Part shown: in pieces, positions 57,128 to 64,000 of the stretch
How the letters are laid out: the number at the start of each line of letters is the position of its first letter
Position numbering within the stretch: the stretch's first letter is position 1
NCBI RefSeq assembly: GCF_002743255.1
Contig: NZ_PDYY01000016.1
Coordinates: forward strand, 17,781 to 81,780
Length of the DNA: 64,000 nucleotides
Direction: 5' to 3'
Source: Sporosarcina sp. P2
GTDB taxonomy: Bacteria; Bacillota; Bacilli; Bacillales_A; Planococcaceae
Made by a program: the position numbers and the translations under genes
The notes under the pieces: generated by a model
Seen by the model: the letters and a program-made list of their open reading frames with translations, nothing else
Told to the model about the DNA's origin: nothing
The model's database searches: none

Positions 57128-57310
57128 TTATATATTATTTCCTGTTCCTTTTATGCTCTTGACCTCCGTAAATGTATAGCTTTTATCAGGTGTTGCCCCA
57201 ACACCTATTCCAGCGAAGGCGACTGCCGTGGTAGAGGTAGTGGTTCTAATGGACTCTCCACTCTCACGGCTTACCACATCCTCATAACAGAACCGTAATC
57301 CTAGACGCAC
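57128..57310 (-). CDS. Unrecognised 60-codon ORF, possibly a gene remnant
   Basis: Reads R-F-C-Y-E-D-V-V-S-R-E-S-G-E-S-I-R, then a Thr/Ser run, with no convincing ribosome site upstream. It occupies most of the 334-base gap between pgpA's terminator and the TAXI gene. It could be a decayed gene end or a chance frame. Confidence 0.2.
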   Translation of the reverse strand: MRLGLRFCYEDVVSRESGESIRTTTSTTAVAFAGIGVGATPDKSYTFTEVKSIKGTGNNI

Positions 57311-57329
57311 TGACTAATTTCATCTACAA

Positions 57330-57371
57330 CAAAAAAACTGCTGCTAGAAATGATGATCTAGAGCAGTTCGT
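57330..57371 (-). terminator. Terminator of pgpA
   Basis: AACTGCT.CTAGA and CTAG.CAGCAGTT arms followed by T7 on the minus strand. Confidence 0.8.
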
Positions 57372-57376
57372 TTTAA

Positions 57377-57931
57377 TTATGAGCTCTTGCCATTTTGTAC
57401 ATCTTCAAACGTAAGGCCTGCTTCTTTCAAATCGCGCGTTCTATGCGCAATTCTAGATGCCGCACAAGCCGCCACACTTGCCACTAAATCATCTAAGAAC
57501 GTATGGATACCAATTCCTTTTTTTGTATCCAATTCGTTGATGATGCCGACTTTATTCTTATCTAAGTGACCGAATGTAGTAACTGCGATTGACCCATACG
57601 TGTATACCGCACCCAATGCAATCGTTTCATCCACTCCAAATAACCCCTCGTCTGATTCAACGATTTGCTGAAGCGGTCCCGATAATTGACCTCTTTCAGC
57701 AATTTCATCCAATTCAACTCCGACCAATATGGCATGTTGCAATTCACGTTTACGAAGAACGCTTTCTACTGAGTCGATACACTGTTCGAGTGACAAACCT
57801 TTGTTATAAGGCACTTGCAGTTCATACACAATTTTTGCAATATCTTCAATCTTAACCCCACGACGGATCAACGCGTCTTTTGTTGCCGCAGTCACAACGT
57901 CCGAATGAACAATGTTTTTACCTTCATCCAT
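57377..57931 (-). CDS. pgpA: Phosphatidylglycerophosphatase A family (YutG-like)
   Basis: A 184-aa PgpA-fold protein with D-E-T-I-A-L-G-A-V-Y-T-Y-G and D-T-K-K-G-I-G-I-H-T-F-L-D-D, the acidic and G-x-G pattern of the family. It may dephosphorylate PGP or have a YutG-type role. ATG at 57931 follows GAGGGG; a ten-codon longer frame is rejected. Confidence 0.83.
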   Translation of the reverse strand: MDEGKNIVHSDVVTAATKDALIRRGVKIEDIAKIVYELQVPYNKGLSLEQCIDSVESVLRKRELQHAILVGVELDEIAERGQLSGPLQQIVESDEGLFGVDETIALGAVYTYGSIAVTTFGHLDKNKVGIINELDTKKGIGIHTFLDDLVASVAACAASRIAHRTRDLKEAGLTFEDVQNGKSS

Positions 57932-58039
57932 ATTATTTCCCCTCTCTCTCTTCATATGCAATAGTTTTCACTAGCTTTACACTGTTATTTATCGGTATGA
58001 TATTTAGTAAGTGTACATTAATTATGGAGGTCCTACAAA

Positions 58040-58762
58040 ATGAATCCAGGAAAAATTGAAGAAATTCGTTTTTACAGTAATGAATTACAAGAAGAAATGG
58101 AACTATTGATATATTTGCCATCACGCTATTCCCCTTTATACAAACATAATGTCATGCTCGTATCTGATGGCAAAGATTATTTTCAACTCGGACGGATTGG
58201 TCGAATTGCCGATGAATTAATGGAAGAAGAAATCATTGAACCGGTCATCATCGTAGGAATCCCATACAAAACGGTGCAAGAACGCAGACGTATGTATCAT
58301 CCAGAAGGTGATCGACATAAAGCATATATCCGCTTTTTAGCGCACGAGTTAATTCAGTATATTGATGAAACCTACCCAACATACCAAATGGGCTCTTCAA
58401 GAATGTTGATGGGCGATTCACTGGCAGCATCGATTTCCTTATTGACCGCTTTAAAATATCCAAACTGCTTTGGAAATGTAGTATTGCATTCACCATTCGT
58501 TAATGAACACGTACTCGAAGCAGTTAAAGCCAATCAAACCCCTGCAAACCTTTCTATTTACCATGTGATCGGTGATAAAGAAACTGATGTACCCACAACT
58601 GCTGACGGCAGATTGGATTTTCTAACATCTAACCGCGAGCTGCATAAAATCATTAAAGAAAAAAGATTTCCTCACTATTATGAAGAGCTAGATGGAGATC
58701 ATACATGGAAATCATGGCAACCTGATATTCGCCGTGCGCTGATTGAAATAAATAGCCTTTAG
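58040..58762 (+). CDS. yjcH: Esterase family protein, YjcH-like
   Basis: A 240-aa alpha/beta hydrolase of the enterochelin-esterase-like type: M-G-D-S-L-A-A-S-I-S near 133-141 carries the nucleophile elbow (G-D-S-L-A), and D-H-T-W near 223-226 the catalytic His. It heads a yjcH-yjcG-yjcF series as in B. subtilis. GGAGG precedes the ATG. Substrate unknown. Confidence 0.85.
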   Translation: MNPGKIEEIRFYSNELQEEMELLIYLPSRYSPLYKHNVMLVSDGKDYFQLGRIGRIADELMEEEIIEPVIIVGIPYKTVQERRRMYHPEGDRHKAYIRFLAHELIQYIDETYPTYQMGSSRMLMGDSLAASISLLTALKYPNCFGNVVLHSPFVNEHVLEAVKANQTPANLSIYHVIGDKETDVPTTADGRLDFLTSNRELHKIIKEKRFPHYYEELDGDHTWKSWQPDIRRALIEINSL

Positions 58763-58850
58763 TAATAGAAAGAGACATGTTGGACTATTTTCTGATATAC
58801 TAAAATAGATGTACCTAAAATTCAGTCAATTCACAAGGAGGCAAACTTAA

Positions 58851-59366
58851 ATGAAATACGGTATTGTTGCATTCCCTTCAAAAAAACTTCAAGATTTAGC
58901 AAACGGCTATCGGATGAGATATGATCCGCATTATTCGCTGATCACACCTCATATGACGCTGAAAGATCCATTCGAAGCGAATGACAAGGAAATTGAAGAA
59001 GTAGCAAATGCGTTAAAAGAAATTACCATTAAAAACAGCCCTTTTGAGTTGAAAGTTACAAAAGTTGGCTCGTTCGCACCAACGACGAACACGATTTACT
59101 TTAAAGTTGTACCGAACGACGAAATTCTCGCGTTGCATAAGGATTTAAATGTAAACTTCTATCACGATGAAAACAATTATGCTTTTGTTCCGCATGTTAC
59201 AATTGCGCAAAACCTGACTTCTGGTGAACACGATGATGTGATTAACCAAATGAAGATGGTAGGTGTAGACCACACGGAAGTCATCGATCGTATTCATTTA
59301 CTTTATCAACTAGAAGACGGATCGTGGACAGTCTATGAAACGTTCCGTCTTGATCGTGAGTCTTGA
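58851..59366 (+). CDS. yjcG: 2H phosphoesterase/RNA ligase-like YjcG
   Basis: A 171-aa protein with the two H-x-T/S-L-like motifs (H-M-T-L near 34 and H-V-T-I near 117), the 2H phosphoesterase signature. The family includes 2'-5' RNA ligase-like enzymes. Follows yjcH by 88 bases with AAGGAGGC before the ATG. Confidence 0.87.
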   Translation: MKYGIVAFPSKKLQDLANGYRMRYDPHYSLITPHMTLKDPFEANDKEIEEVANALKEITIKNSPFELKVTKVGSFAPTTNTIYFKVVPNDEILALHKDLNVNFYHDENNYAFVPHVTIAQNLTSGEHDDVINQMKMVGVDHTEVIDRIHLLYQLEDGSWTVYETFRLDRES

Positions 59367-59367
59367 T

Positions 59368-59811
59368 TTGCAGATTACAGTAAAAATCGTCTCAGATGAA
59401 AAAGGTCGGCAGGATGCGTATTCCGTCCGCAAGAAAGTTTTTGTGGAAGAACAGGGCGTCCCGCTGATCCTTGAGTTGGACGAACACGATCAAGAAGCTA
59501 TCCACTTCGTCGTCTACGATGAAGTAGATCAACCAATCGGTGCCGGCCGCATGAGAGGTCTGGTAAATGCACACGGTAAAATAGAGAGAATCTGTATTTT
59601 ACCTGAACATCGCGGTAAACATCTTGGAAAATTAATTATGAATACATTAGAAGAACATGCACGAAAGAATTCTATGAAAAAACTTATTTTGAATGCGCAA
59701 TCCTATGCTGTGCCTTTTTACAAAAAGCTAGGCTACGTCGTAACATCGCCCGAATTCATGGACGCTGATATTCCTCATCGCGCCATGGAGAAAAGTTTGT
59801 TAAACGACTGA
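59368..59811 (+). CDS. yjcF: GNAT acetyltransferase YjcF-like
   Basis: A 147-aa GNAT protein with R-G-K-H-L-G-K (acetyl-CoA loop) and N-A-Q-S-Y-A-V-P-F-Y-K-K-L-G-Y at the end. TTG at 59368 directly follows the yjcG stop, with GTGA just before; GTG at 59356 and an earlier start are possible. Third gene of the yjcHGF series. Confidence 0.85.
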   Translation: MQITVKIVSDEKGRQDAYSVRKKVFVEEQGVPLILELDEHDQEAIHFVVYDEVDQPIGAGRMRGLVNAHGKIERICILPEHRGKHLGKLIMNTLEEHARKNSMKKLILNAQSYAVPFYKKLGYVVTSPEFMDADIPHRAMEKSLLND

Positions 59812-59821
59812 TTGCACAGAA

Positions 59822-59861
59822 AAAATACCCCTTGCCACTCTAGTGGTAAGGGGTATTTCCT
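59822..59861 (+). terminator. Terminator after yjcF
   Basis: AATACCCCTTGCCAC and GTGGTAAGGGGTATT arms, then T-rich; also serves the opposite gene. Confidence 0.9.
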
Positions 59862-59865
59862 TGCG

Positions 59866-60174
59866 TCAGACATATGCGTTAATCGATTGGCCCTTTCCTA
59901 CAACTTCTGCAATTTCAGGTGAGAATTGGGCTGGATTTGGCGCAATAAATCCATTTTTAACTAAAGGTTGAGGTGCACGATTTTTCCGTTGTTTCATCTG
60001 CTCTTCACGACGTCTTTCCTCATCTGCCAGAACATCTTCCCAATAGCTTGATTCCTCATTTTCCAGACGCACAGGATTTACGCGTCCGATATAAGCAAAA
60101 TTATGACGTTCGTTATTCATACGTTCTGCATACTGTTGTGCTTGGTAATTTGGTATTGGTAGGATATAACCCAT
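59866..60174 (-). CDS. 102-aa hydrophilic protein, unrecognised
   Basis: Opens M-G-Y-I-L-P-I-P-N-Y-Q-A-Q-Q-Y and contains an Arg/Glu-rich helical middle (D-E-E-R-R-R-E-E-Q). ATG at 60174 follows AGGGGGTG. I cannot name the family. The next genes in this direction are sporulation genes. Confidence 0.7.
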   Translation of the reverse strand: MGYILPIPNYQAQQYAERMNNERHNFAYIGRVNPVRLENEESSYWEDVLADEERRREEQMKQRKNRAPQPLVKNGFIAPNPAQFSPEIAEVVGKGQSINAYV

Positions 60175-60257
60175 GATGTGCACCCCCTATTAAATATATT
60201 TTCATTAGTAGTTTACCCAGTTAGCTAGAAGTATAAACATGTTTTAGTAAGTTTATT

Positions 60258-60512
60258 TTACTTACCACCTAGCATTTGTGATATGTCGTTTAAATTCAAT
60301 CCTTTTCCACTTGTCAGGATGGAGTTAACCAGTTCATCTTCTACTGATTGTGGCACGTCTTTTTTAGCTACTTGACTAACTTTTCGAATGATTTTTCTTA
60401 CTTGTTTTTCATCTTTAAAATCTGCATATTGGATGGCATTCGCTAATGCGAAGACTTCTTCCATCGGCACACCCGTTTTAGATTCTATTTTTTTAAAGAA
60501 TGAATCGTTCAT
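60258..60512 (-). CDS. spoVIF: Sporulation protein SpoVIF (YjcC)
   Basis: An 84-aa protein close to B. subtilis YjcC/SpoVIF: F-F-K-K-I-E-S-K-T-G-V, then A-D-F-K-D-E-K, R-K-V-S-Q-V-A and G-K-G-L-N-L-N-D-I. It is needed for normal spore-coat assembly. TAAGGAGGAG, formed partly by the YjcZ stop, is its ribosome site. Confidence 0.88.
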   Translation of the reverse strand: MNDSFFKKIESKTGVPMEEVFALANAIQYADFKDEKQVRKIIRKVSQVAKKDVPQSVEDELVNSILTSGKGLNLNDISQMLGGK

Positions 60513-60527
60513 ATTCAGTTCTCCTCC

Positions 60528-60668
60528 TTAGAAATAGCTTCTGCCTACAATAATCAATAATATAAACAGAACTACAATCAAGACGAATGAAGAACCGCCA
60601 TATCGTTCGCCACATCCTCCGCCGTATCCGTAACCACCGTGACCTTGAGATGGATAACATCCGTACAT
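60528..60668 (-). CDS. YjcZ-family sporulation membrane peptide
   Basis: A 46-aa peptide: a Gly/Tyr-rich head (Y-G-Y-G-G-G-C-G) followed by one hydrophobic helix ending R-S-Y-F, as in YjcZ family proteins. GGAGGGG precedes the ATG. Its stop is part of the spoVIF ribosome site, so the two are co-transcribed. Below the usual length cut-off. Confidence 0.85.
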   Translation of the reverse strand: MYGCYPSQGHGGYGYGGGCGERYGGSSFVLIVVLFILLIIVGRSYF

Positions 60669-60694
60669 GAAAAACCCCTCCTTTCTTTCTTCTC

Positions 60695-60703
60695 TACTAT
60701 ATG
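60695..60703 (-). promoter_or_regulatory. Sigma-E/K-like -10 element before the YjcZ-type gene
   Basis: Minus-strand CATATAGTA matches CATANNNTA, 27 bases upstream of the ATG; no convincing -35 box was assigned. Confidence 0.5.
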
Positions 60704-60739
60704 CAGAGGAGAAAGAATTGGAGAGGGCGTTTTGGTAGT

Positions 60740-61102
60740 TTAAATATTTCCTTTTGAAGTAAAGAGCAATGCACCAATTAGTCCGAAAATAATTGCCGCA
60801 CTGATTCCCGAACTTGTCACTTCAAACATTCCCGTTACTACACCGACCAAGCCGTGTTTCTCGGCTTCCGCCATCGCGCCATGTGTCAATGCGTTCCCGA
60901 ATGAAGTAATGGGAATCGTAGCGCCAGCACCAGCAAAATCAATAAACGGTTCATACCAGCCGAAACCATCCAGCACTGATCCTGCTACAACCAATGAACA
61001 TAATGTGTGAGCAGGCGTTAACTTTGCGACATCCATCAGCAGTTGCCCGATGACACAAATCAAGCCACCCACTATAAATGATGTAATGTATATAGATATC
61101 AT
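60740..61102 (-). CDS. spoVAE: Stage V sporulation protein AE
   Basis: A 120-aa hydrophobic protein with about four helices and [15 protein letters not shown], the SpoVAEb motif. Part of the inner-spore-membrane DPA channel. ATG overlaps spoVAD by four bases. Confidence 0.94.
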   Translation of the reverse strand: MISIYITSFIVGGLICVIGQLLMDVAKLTPAHTLCSLVVAGSVLDGFGWYEPFIDFAGAGATIPITSFGNALTHGAMAEAEKHGLVGVVTGMFEVTSSGISAAIIFGLIGALLFTSKGNI

Positions 61103-62118
61103 GGTGCCGTCACCTCTTCCATTGTGAGTTCAATAGCGTGAGCAATACACGGAATTGTATCCCCTTGTTGAAATGACAAAGGGGATAGTAAGGCACCAGT
61201 CGCTAGCAATAAAACCCGCTTGTACTCTCCGGTCAGCAATTTTTGATACACATCGGAAAAAAACACCGCTGCTGAACAACCAGATCCACTTGCTCCCGCT
61301 TTAAAGGACGGATCATTACCGTAAAATTCTTCTCCGGCATCCCGAAAGTTTTTCGTATGCGGTAAACCATTTTCATTTGCCAACGCTTTAAAGATTTTGA
61401 AACCATTACTTCCTAAATCCCCCGTGATGATCGTGTCATAATCATCGACCGTTTTACCATGTCCTGTTAAGTGATTCATCAATGTATCACTGGCTGCTGG
61501 AGCCATTGCAGATCCCATATTCAACGGATCCGTCATCCCCATATCTATCACTTTTCCTACAGTGGCACAGTCAATCACTGGGGTGCCTTGTTTATGTTGT
61601 CCAATCAATACAGCACCAGCCGCAGTGACCGTCCACTGTGCAGTTGCTCCTTTTTGTGAACCATACTCCACCGGATATCGAAACTGCCGTTCAATTGCAT
61701 TATGTTGACTAGAAGAACCCGCCACGATCCAGTTTGCATGCTTCGCATCCGCGAGCAATGCCGCTGTAATCATAGATGAAACAGAAGTAGCGCAAGCGGA
61801 AAACAGACCAATATACGGAATAGCTAATGCGTGGGCTGTGAAATTAGAAGGTGTCATTTGATTGACTAAGTCACCAGTTAATAAGAAATCAATTTTCTCC
61901 GGCTGTTTCTTCGCTTTACTCAGTGCAATCAATACAGCATCATACATTAACTGCTTATGACCGTCTTCGTTCGTCGGCAAATCACAACGCTCATCTTCGT
62001 ACGATTTGTCGAATTGCTGCGCAAACACACTTTTCTTTTTTTCCAATGGACCTGCCGTTACACCTGTTGCATAAATACTTGGCTTGGAATGAAAGGTTAA
62101 CACTCCTCGTTTTACCAT
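61099..62118 (-). CDS. spoVAD: Stage V sporulation protein AD
   Basis: A 339-aa thiolase-like protein with A-T-S-V-S-S-M near 111 (Cys in S-A-C-A-T) and G-A-S-G-S-G-C-S-A-A. SpoVAD binds DPA at the spore inner membrane. ATG overlaps spoVAC by seven bases. Confidence 0.95.
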   Translation of the reverse strand: MVKRGVLTFHSKPSIYATGVTAGPLEKKKSVFAQQFDKSYEDERCDLPTNEDGHKQLMYDAVLIALSKAKKQPEKIDFLLTGDLVNQMTPSNFTAHALAIPYIGLFSACATSVSSMITAALLADAKHANWIVAGSSSQHNAIERQFRYPVEYGSQKGATAQWTVTAAGAVLIGQHKQGTPVIDCATVGKVIDMGMTDPLNMGSAMAPAASDTLMNHLTGHGKTVDDYDTIITGDLGSNGFKIFKALANENGLPHTKNFRDAGEEFYGNDPSFKAGASGSGCSAAVFFSDVYQKLLTGEYKRVLLLATGALLSPLSFQQGDTIPCIAHAIELTMEEVTAP

Positions 62119-62567
62119 GAGACCACACCAAATTTCACTAAGATAGTCTTGATCAGCGCTACAACGAAGGCAGAAAAGACACCAAATAAAATAACTGAAC
62201 CAGCTAGTTTAAACATATTCCCGCCAACACCTAGTACATATCCTTCCGATTTATGTTCAATAGCAGCCGAGACGACGGCATTGCCGAATCCTGTAATCGG
62301 TACCGCCGCACCTGCCCCGCCAAATTGGGAAATCTTTTTATATAGTCCAAAACCCGTTAACAACATGGCGATGAAAATCATTGTGGCAACAGTTGGATTA
62401 CTCGCTGTGCGTTCCGTAAAGTCAAAGTACGTAATATAAAAAAGTGCAATAAATTGGCCAATTAGACATATCAAACCACCAATCAAGAAAGCTTTAATGA
62501 CATTTTTCATAATGGGTGGTTTAGGTGATAACTCTTTCTCTATTTGGGCATACTTTTCCTGTTGCAT
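62112..62567 (-). CDS. spoVAC: Stage V sporulation protein AC
   Basis: A 151-aa membrane protein with about four helices and G-G-A-G-A-A-V-P-I-T-G-F-G-N-A-V, the SpoVAC/AE motif. SpoVAC forms a mechanosensitive channel in B. subtilis. The start overlaps the lipoprotein stop by one base (TAATG). Confidence 0.95.
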   Translation of the reverse strand: MQQEKYAQIEKELSPKPPIMKNVIKAFLIGGLICLIGQFIALFYITYFDFTERTASNPTVATMIFIAMLLTGFGLYKKISQFGGAGAAVPITGFGNAVVSAAIEHKSEGYVLGVGGNMFKLAGSVILFGVFSAFVVALIKTILVKFGVVSW

Positions 62568-62959
62568 TAGGTTTGCTCCTTTTCGATTGATTTGATTTTA
62601 TCAATTTTCTTTCGATAATTTTTCTCACTTTTTTTATTGATCAGCTTCTCCGTTTCCAATAAGATTTTACTATCTGCCGACACTGTGACCTTTAAGTCAG
62701 GATACTCACGTTCCAATTTTTTTTGAATTTTGTTGGCAATAGCTTTCTTTTGAAATCGGGAAAACGTATTGACACGAATCCCTGCTAGCAACTCATCTTC
62801 ATATAGCAGTACCTTTGCTAGTTTGACATGTTCATTACTCATTAAAACTTTCTCTAATGAACGCTCATCGTACGGAGTAGTATTTTTAATATACGTTCCT
62901 TTCTCACTACAACCAGTGAGTAGACCAAGAATAAGTAATAATATACTCAGCTTCTTCAA
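62567..62959 (-). CDS. YhcN/YlaJ-family sporulation lipoprotein
   Basis: A 130-aa lipoprotein: hydrophobic segment and lipobox L-L-T-G-C (Cys near 17), then a YhcN/YlaJ-like domain (about 35-105) and a Lys/Glu tail. TTG at 62959 follows AAGGGAGG; the longer frame would start inside the sigma-G -10 box. First gene of the spoVA unit. Confidence 0.85.
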   Translation of the reverse strand: MKKLSILLLILGLLTGCSEKGTYIKNTTPYDERSLEKVLMSNEHVKLAKVLLYEDELLAGIRVNTFSRFQKKAIANKIQKKLEREYPDLKVTVSADSKILLETEKLINKKSEKNYRKKIDKIKSIEKEQT

Positions 62960-62980
62960 ATGCGACGCCTCCCTTCTGTC

Positions 62981-63011
62981 TAGCATGTATCTTTTATGTC
63001 GGATTTATGCA
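62981..63011 (-). promoter_or_regulatory. Sigma-G-like promoter of the spoVA operon
   Basis: Minus-strand TGCATA (63006-63011), 18-base spacer, CATGCTA (62981-62987), close to forespore sigma-G TGAATA-N17/18-CATACTA. Confidence 0.65.
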
Positions 63012-63048
63012 TATTGAGGAAAGCGCCCTGTCATGTCGATTACCCATG

Positions 63049-63057
63049 CATAAAGTA
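63049..63057 (+). promoter_or_regulatory. Sigma-E/K-like -10 element before the coat gene
   Basis: CATAAAGTA fits the mother-cell CATANNNTA -10 pattern, 31 bases upstream of the coat gene start. Confidence 0.5.
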
Positions 63058-63087
63058 TAGAGAACGACAAACAGGAGGTGGACAGTA

Positions 63088-63660
63088 GTGGGATGTGAAA
63101 AAAAAGACAGCAAACATGATGGCTGTCATAAGTCGAATTGTATTTGTGAAGTAGTACGCTTTATCCAACGCGTCCAGAATACGTGTCCGGAAGTGGATTG
63201 TGTAGAGTGTGATACAGATTGTTTCATGGCGCCGCTTGGCAGTTTGGTTAGCCCGGTTAGAGGCCGCGTCAACACACGCGTGTTCAGTTTGCTGACGGGT
63301 AATGGGGACTATTTCAAGGCCGTATTTAGAGGTGGTAAACGGAAGCATTATCCTAAAATGACAGCAGAAGAGACACTAGCTAATCATAAATCGACACATC
63401 ATAAGCATACGAGCTGTGTTTCCGTATTTTTCCGTGTACAGACCGTGTTTGATTCTTGCTGTGCTACCATTCAAGTATTGCAGCCTTTGTATAACGGACA
63501 CCCGTTTGATATTACGACGGACGGAAAAATCTGTTATGAAAAAATTTGTAAGGTGAATGGTTTTGGACCTACGAATACATGCTTGACGGTTGATTTGAGC
63601 TGCTTCTGCGGCATTCAGTGTATCGATGATGTGTTTATCGATTTCTGCGATGAAGATTGA
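63088..63660 (+). CDS. Spore coat protein, CotY/CotZ family
   Basis: A 190-aa Cys-rich protein (about 17 Cys) with H-K-S-N-C-I-C-E-V-V-R-F-I and a C-terminal F-C-G-I-Q-C-I-D-D-V. CotY/CotZ cross-link the outer coat or exosporium-like crust by disulfides. GTG at 63088 follows AGGAGGTG. Which of the two it is cannot be told. Confidence 0.92.
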   Translation: MGCEKKDSKHDGCHKSNCICEVVRFIQRVQNTCPEVDCVECDTDCFMAPLGSLVSPVRGRVNTRVFSLLTGNGDYFKAVFRGGKRKHYPKMTAEETLANHKSTHHKHTSCVSVFFRVQTVFDSCCATIQVLQPLYNGHPFDITTDGKICYEKICKVNGFGPTNTCLTVDLSCFCGIQCIDDVFIDFCDED

Positions 63661-63683
63661 TTTGTTTCTTGCAATGCTAAATG

Positions 63684-63716
63684 GCGAACCCTGCAGTAAT
63701 AGGGTTCGTCTTTTTT
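63684..63716 (+). terminator. Terminator of the coat gene
   Basis: CGAACCCT and AGGGTTCG arms, then TCTTTTTT. Confidence 0.9.
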
Positions 63717-63814
63717 GATGTAGCAAAAGAAATGTATGGAATGCAGGAGCGTCGTTGAACTACCTTTCAGGTGAACGCTTTCTACATCAACGAAAAAACA
63801 AGAGGCTTGGACAA

Positions 63815-64000
63815 AACTTAAAAAACAGTCCGTTCCCCAACGCTACAAAAGGCGCGCTTTCCGCGGGGCGCGCTTGAGCCTCCTCGTCGCTAAGTGCAAA
63901 TACATGCTCTTAACGCTCCGCTTTTAATCGCAAAAGCCGTCCTTCGTAACGGCTCTCGCTACCTGCGGGGTCTCAACATTCGCGCTGAATCCCGCAGGAG
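63815..64000. repeat. GC-rich intergenic repeat, cut by window edge
   Basis: This end region is GC-rich, with CCGCGGGGCGCGC, GAGCCTCCTCGTCGCT, TGCGGGGTCTCAACATTCGCGC and inverted ends (CTGCGGG/CCCGCAG). It resembles the multi-copy intergenic elements common in Planococcaceae and shares style, in inverse orientation, with 21125-21262. No gene is seen in the last 340 bases. Confidence 0.65.

Noticed and set aside
62960..62986. Longer start for the YhcN-like lipoprotein
   Set aside because: It would overlap the sigma-G -10 box; TTG 62959 has AAGGGAGG and gives a proper signal peptide.

Overview
The window is a low-GC, spore-forming Bacillota chromosome segment. Gene content and order resemble Bacillus subtilis, but several choices (repeat elements, a TAXI-type TRAP transporter, a reduced spoVA cluster) point to the Planococcaceae, perhaps Sporosarcina or a relative. 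It looks like core chromosome: I see no prophage, plasmid, transposase, integron or CRISPR array. Identification is from protein motifs and gene order only.

Layout. 1-8800: the B. subtilis ylaF-typA-ylaH-ylaI-ylaL-ylaN-ftsW-pycA-ctaA block, in the same order but reversed in this window. 8800-17200: suhB, ykzI-like, yktB, yktA, a nitronate monooxygenase-like gene and the pyruvate dehydrogenase operon pdhABCD. 17400-21950: ykyA, def, a 23-codon cationic microprotein unit, rpoY-rnjA, an intergenic repeat and ktrC. 21960-25740: the spermidine/putrescine ABC operon potABCD. 25900-33200: a Cys-rich small protein, peroxiredoxin/thioredoxin-like ykuU-ykuV, two MFS exporters, ccpC, the c-di-AMP sensor darB, a small membrane protein and ykwC. 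33390-38100: a Spo0E-like phosphatase too small for ordinary ORF cut-offs, a DUF2187 protein, a lipoprotein, a soluble PAS histidine kinase and a radical SAM protein. 38100-47400: ktrD, a Mn-riboswitch-controlled TerC protein, an RND exporter, release factor 3 and a MurE ligase. 47600-52700: aldehyde dehydrogenase, a CadA-type ATPase with operator-like dyads, an RluA-family pseudouridine synthase and tRNA-Val(GAC). 52800-57400: a TAXI TRAP transporter operon. 57370-59811: pgpA and yjcH-yjcG-yjcF. 59860-63660: a sporulation cluster (spoVIF, a YjcZ-type peptide, spoVAC-AD-AE with a YhcN-like lipoprotein, and a CotY/CotZ coat protein). The end carries a GC-rich intergenic repeat.

Themes. Central carbon metabolism (PycA, PDH, CcpC) sits with potassium and c-di-AMP physiology (KtrC, KtrD, DarB), metal homeostasis (YkoY-type TerC, CadA-type ATPase) and sporulation control (PAS kinase, Spo0E-like, SpoVA, coat). 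Most transcription units end in clear intrinsic terminators, many shared between convergent genes.

The least explained items are the 23-aa amphipathic peptide unit at 18850-19018, the dual dyads around the cadA-type promoter, the MurE with a D-D-P-R substrate motif lying outside a cell-division cluster, the compact spoVA operon with a sigma-G-like promoter, and the 100-aa protein with CxxC pairs plus a CxxxCxxC motif.
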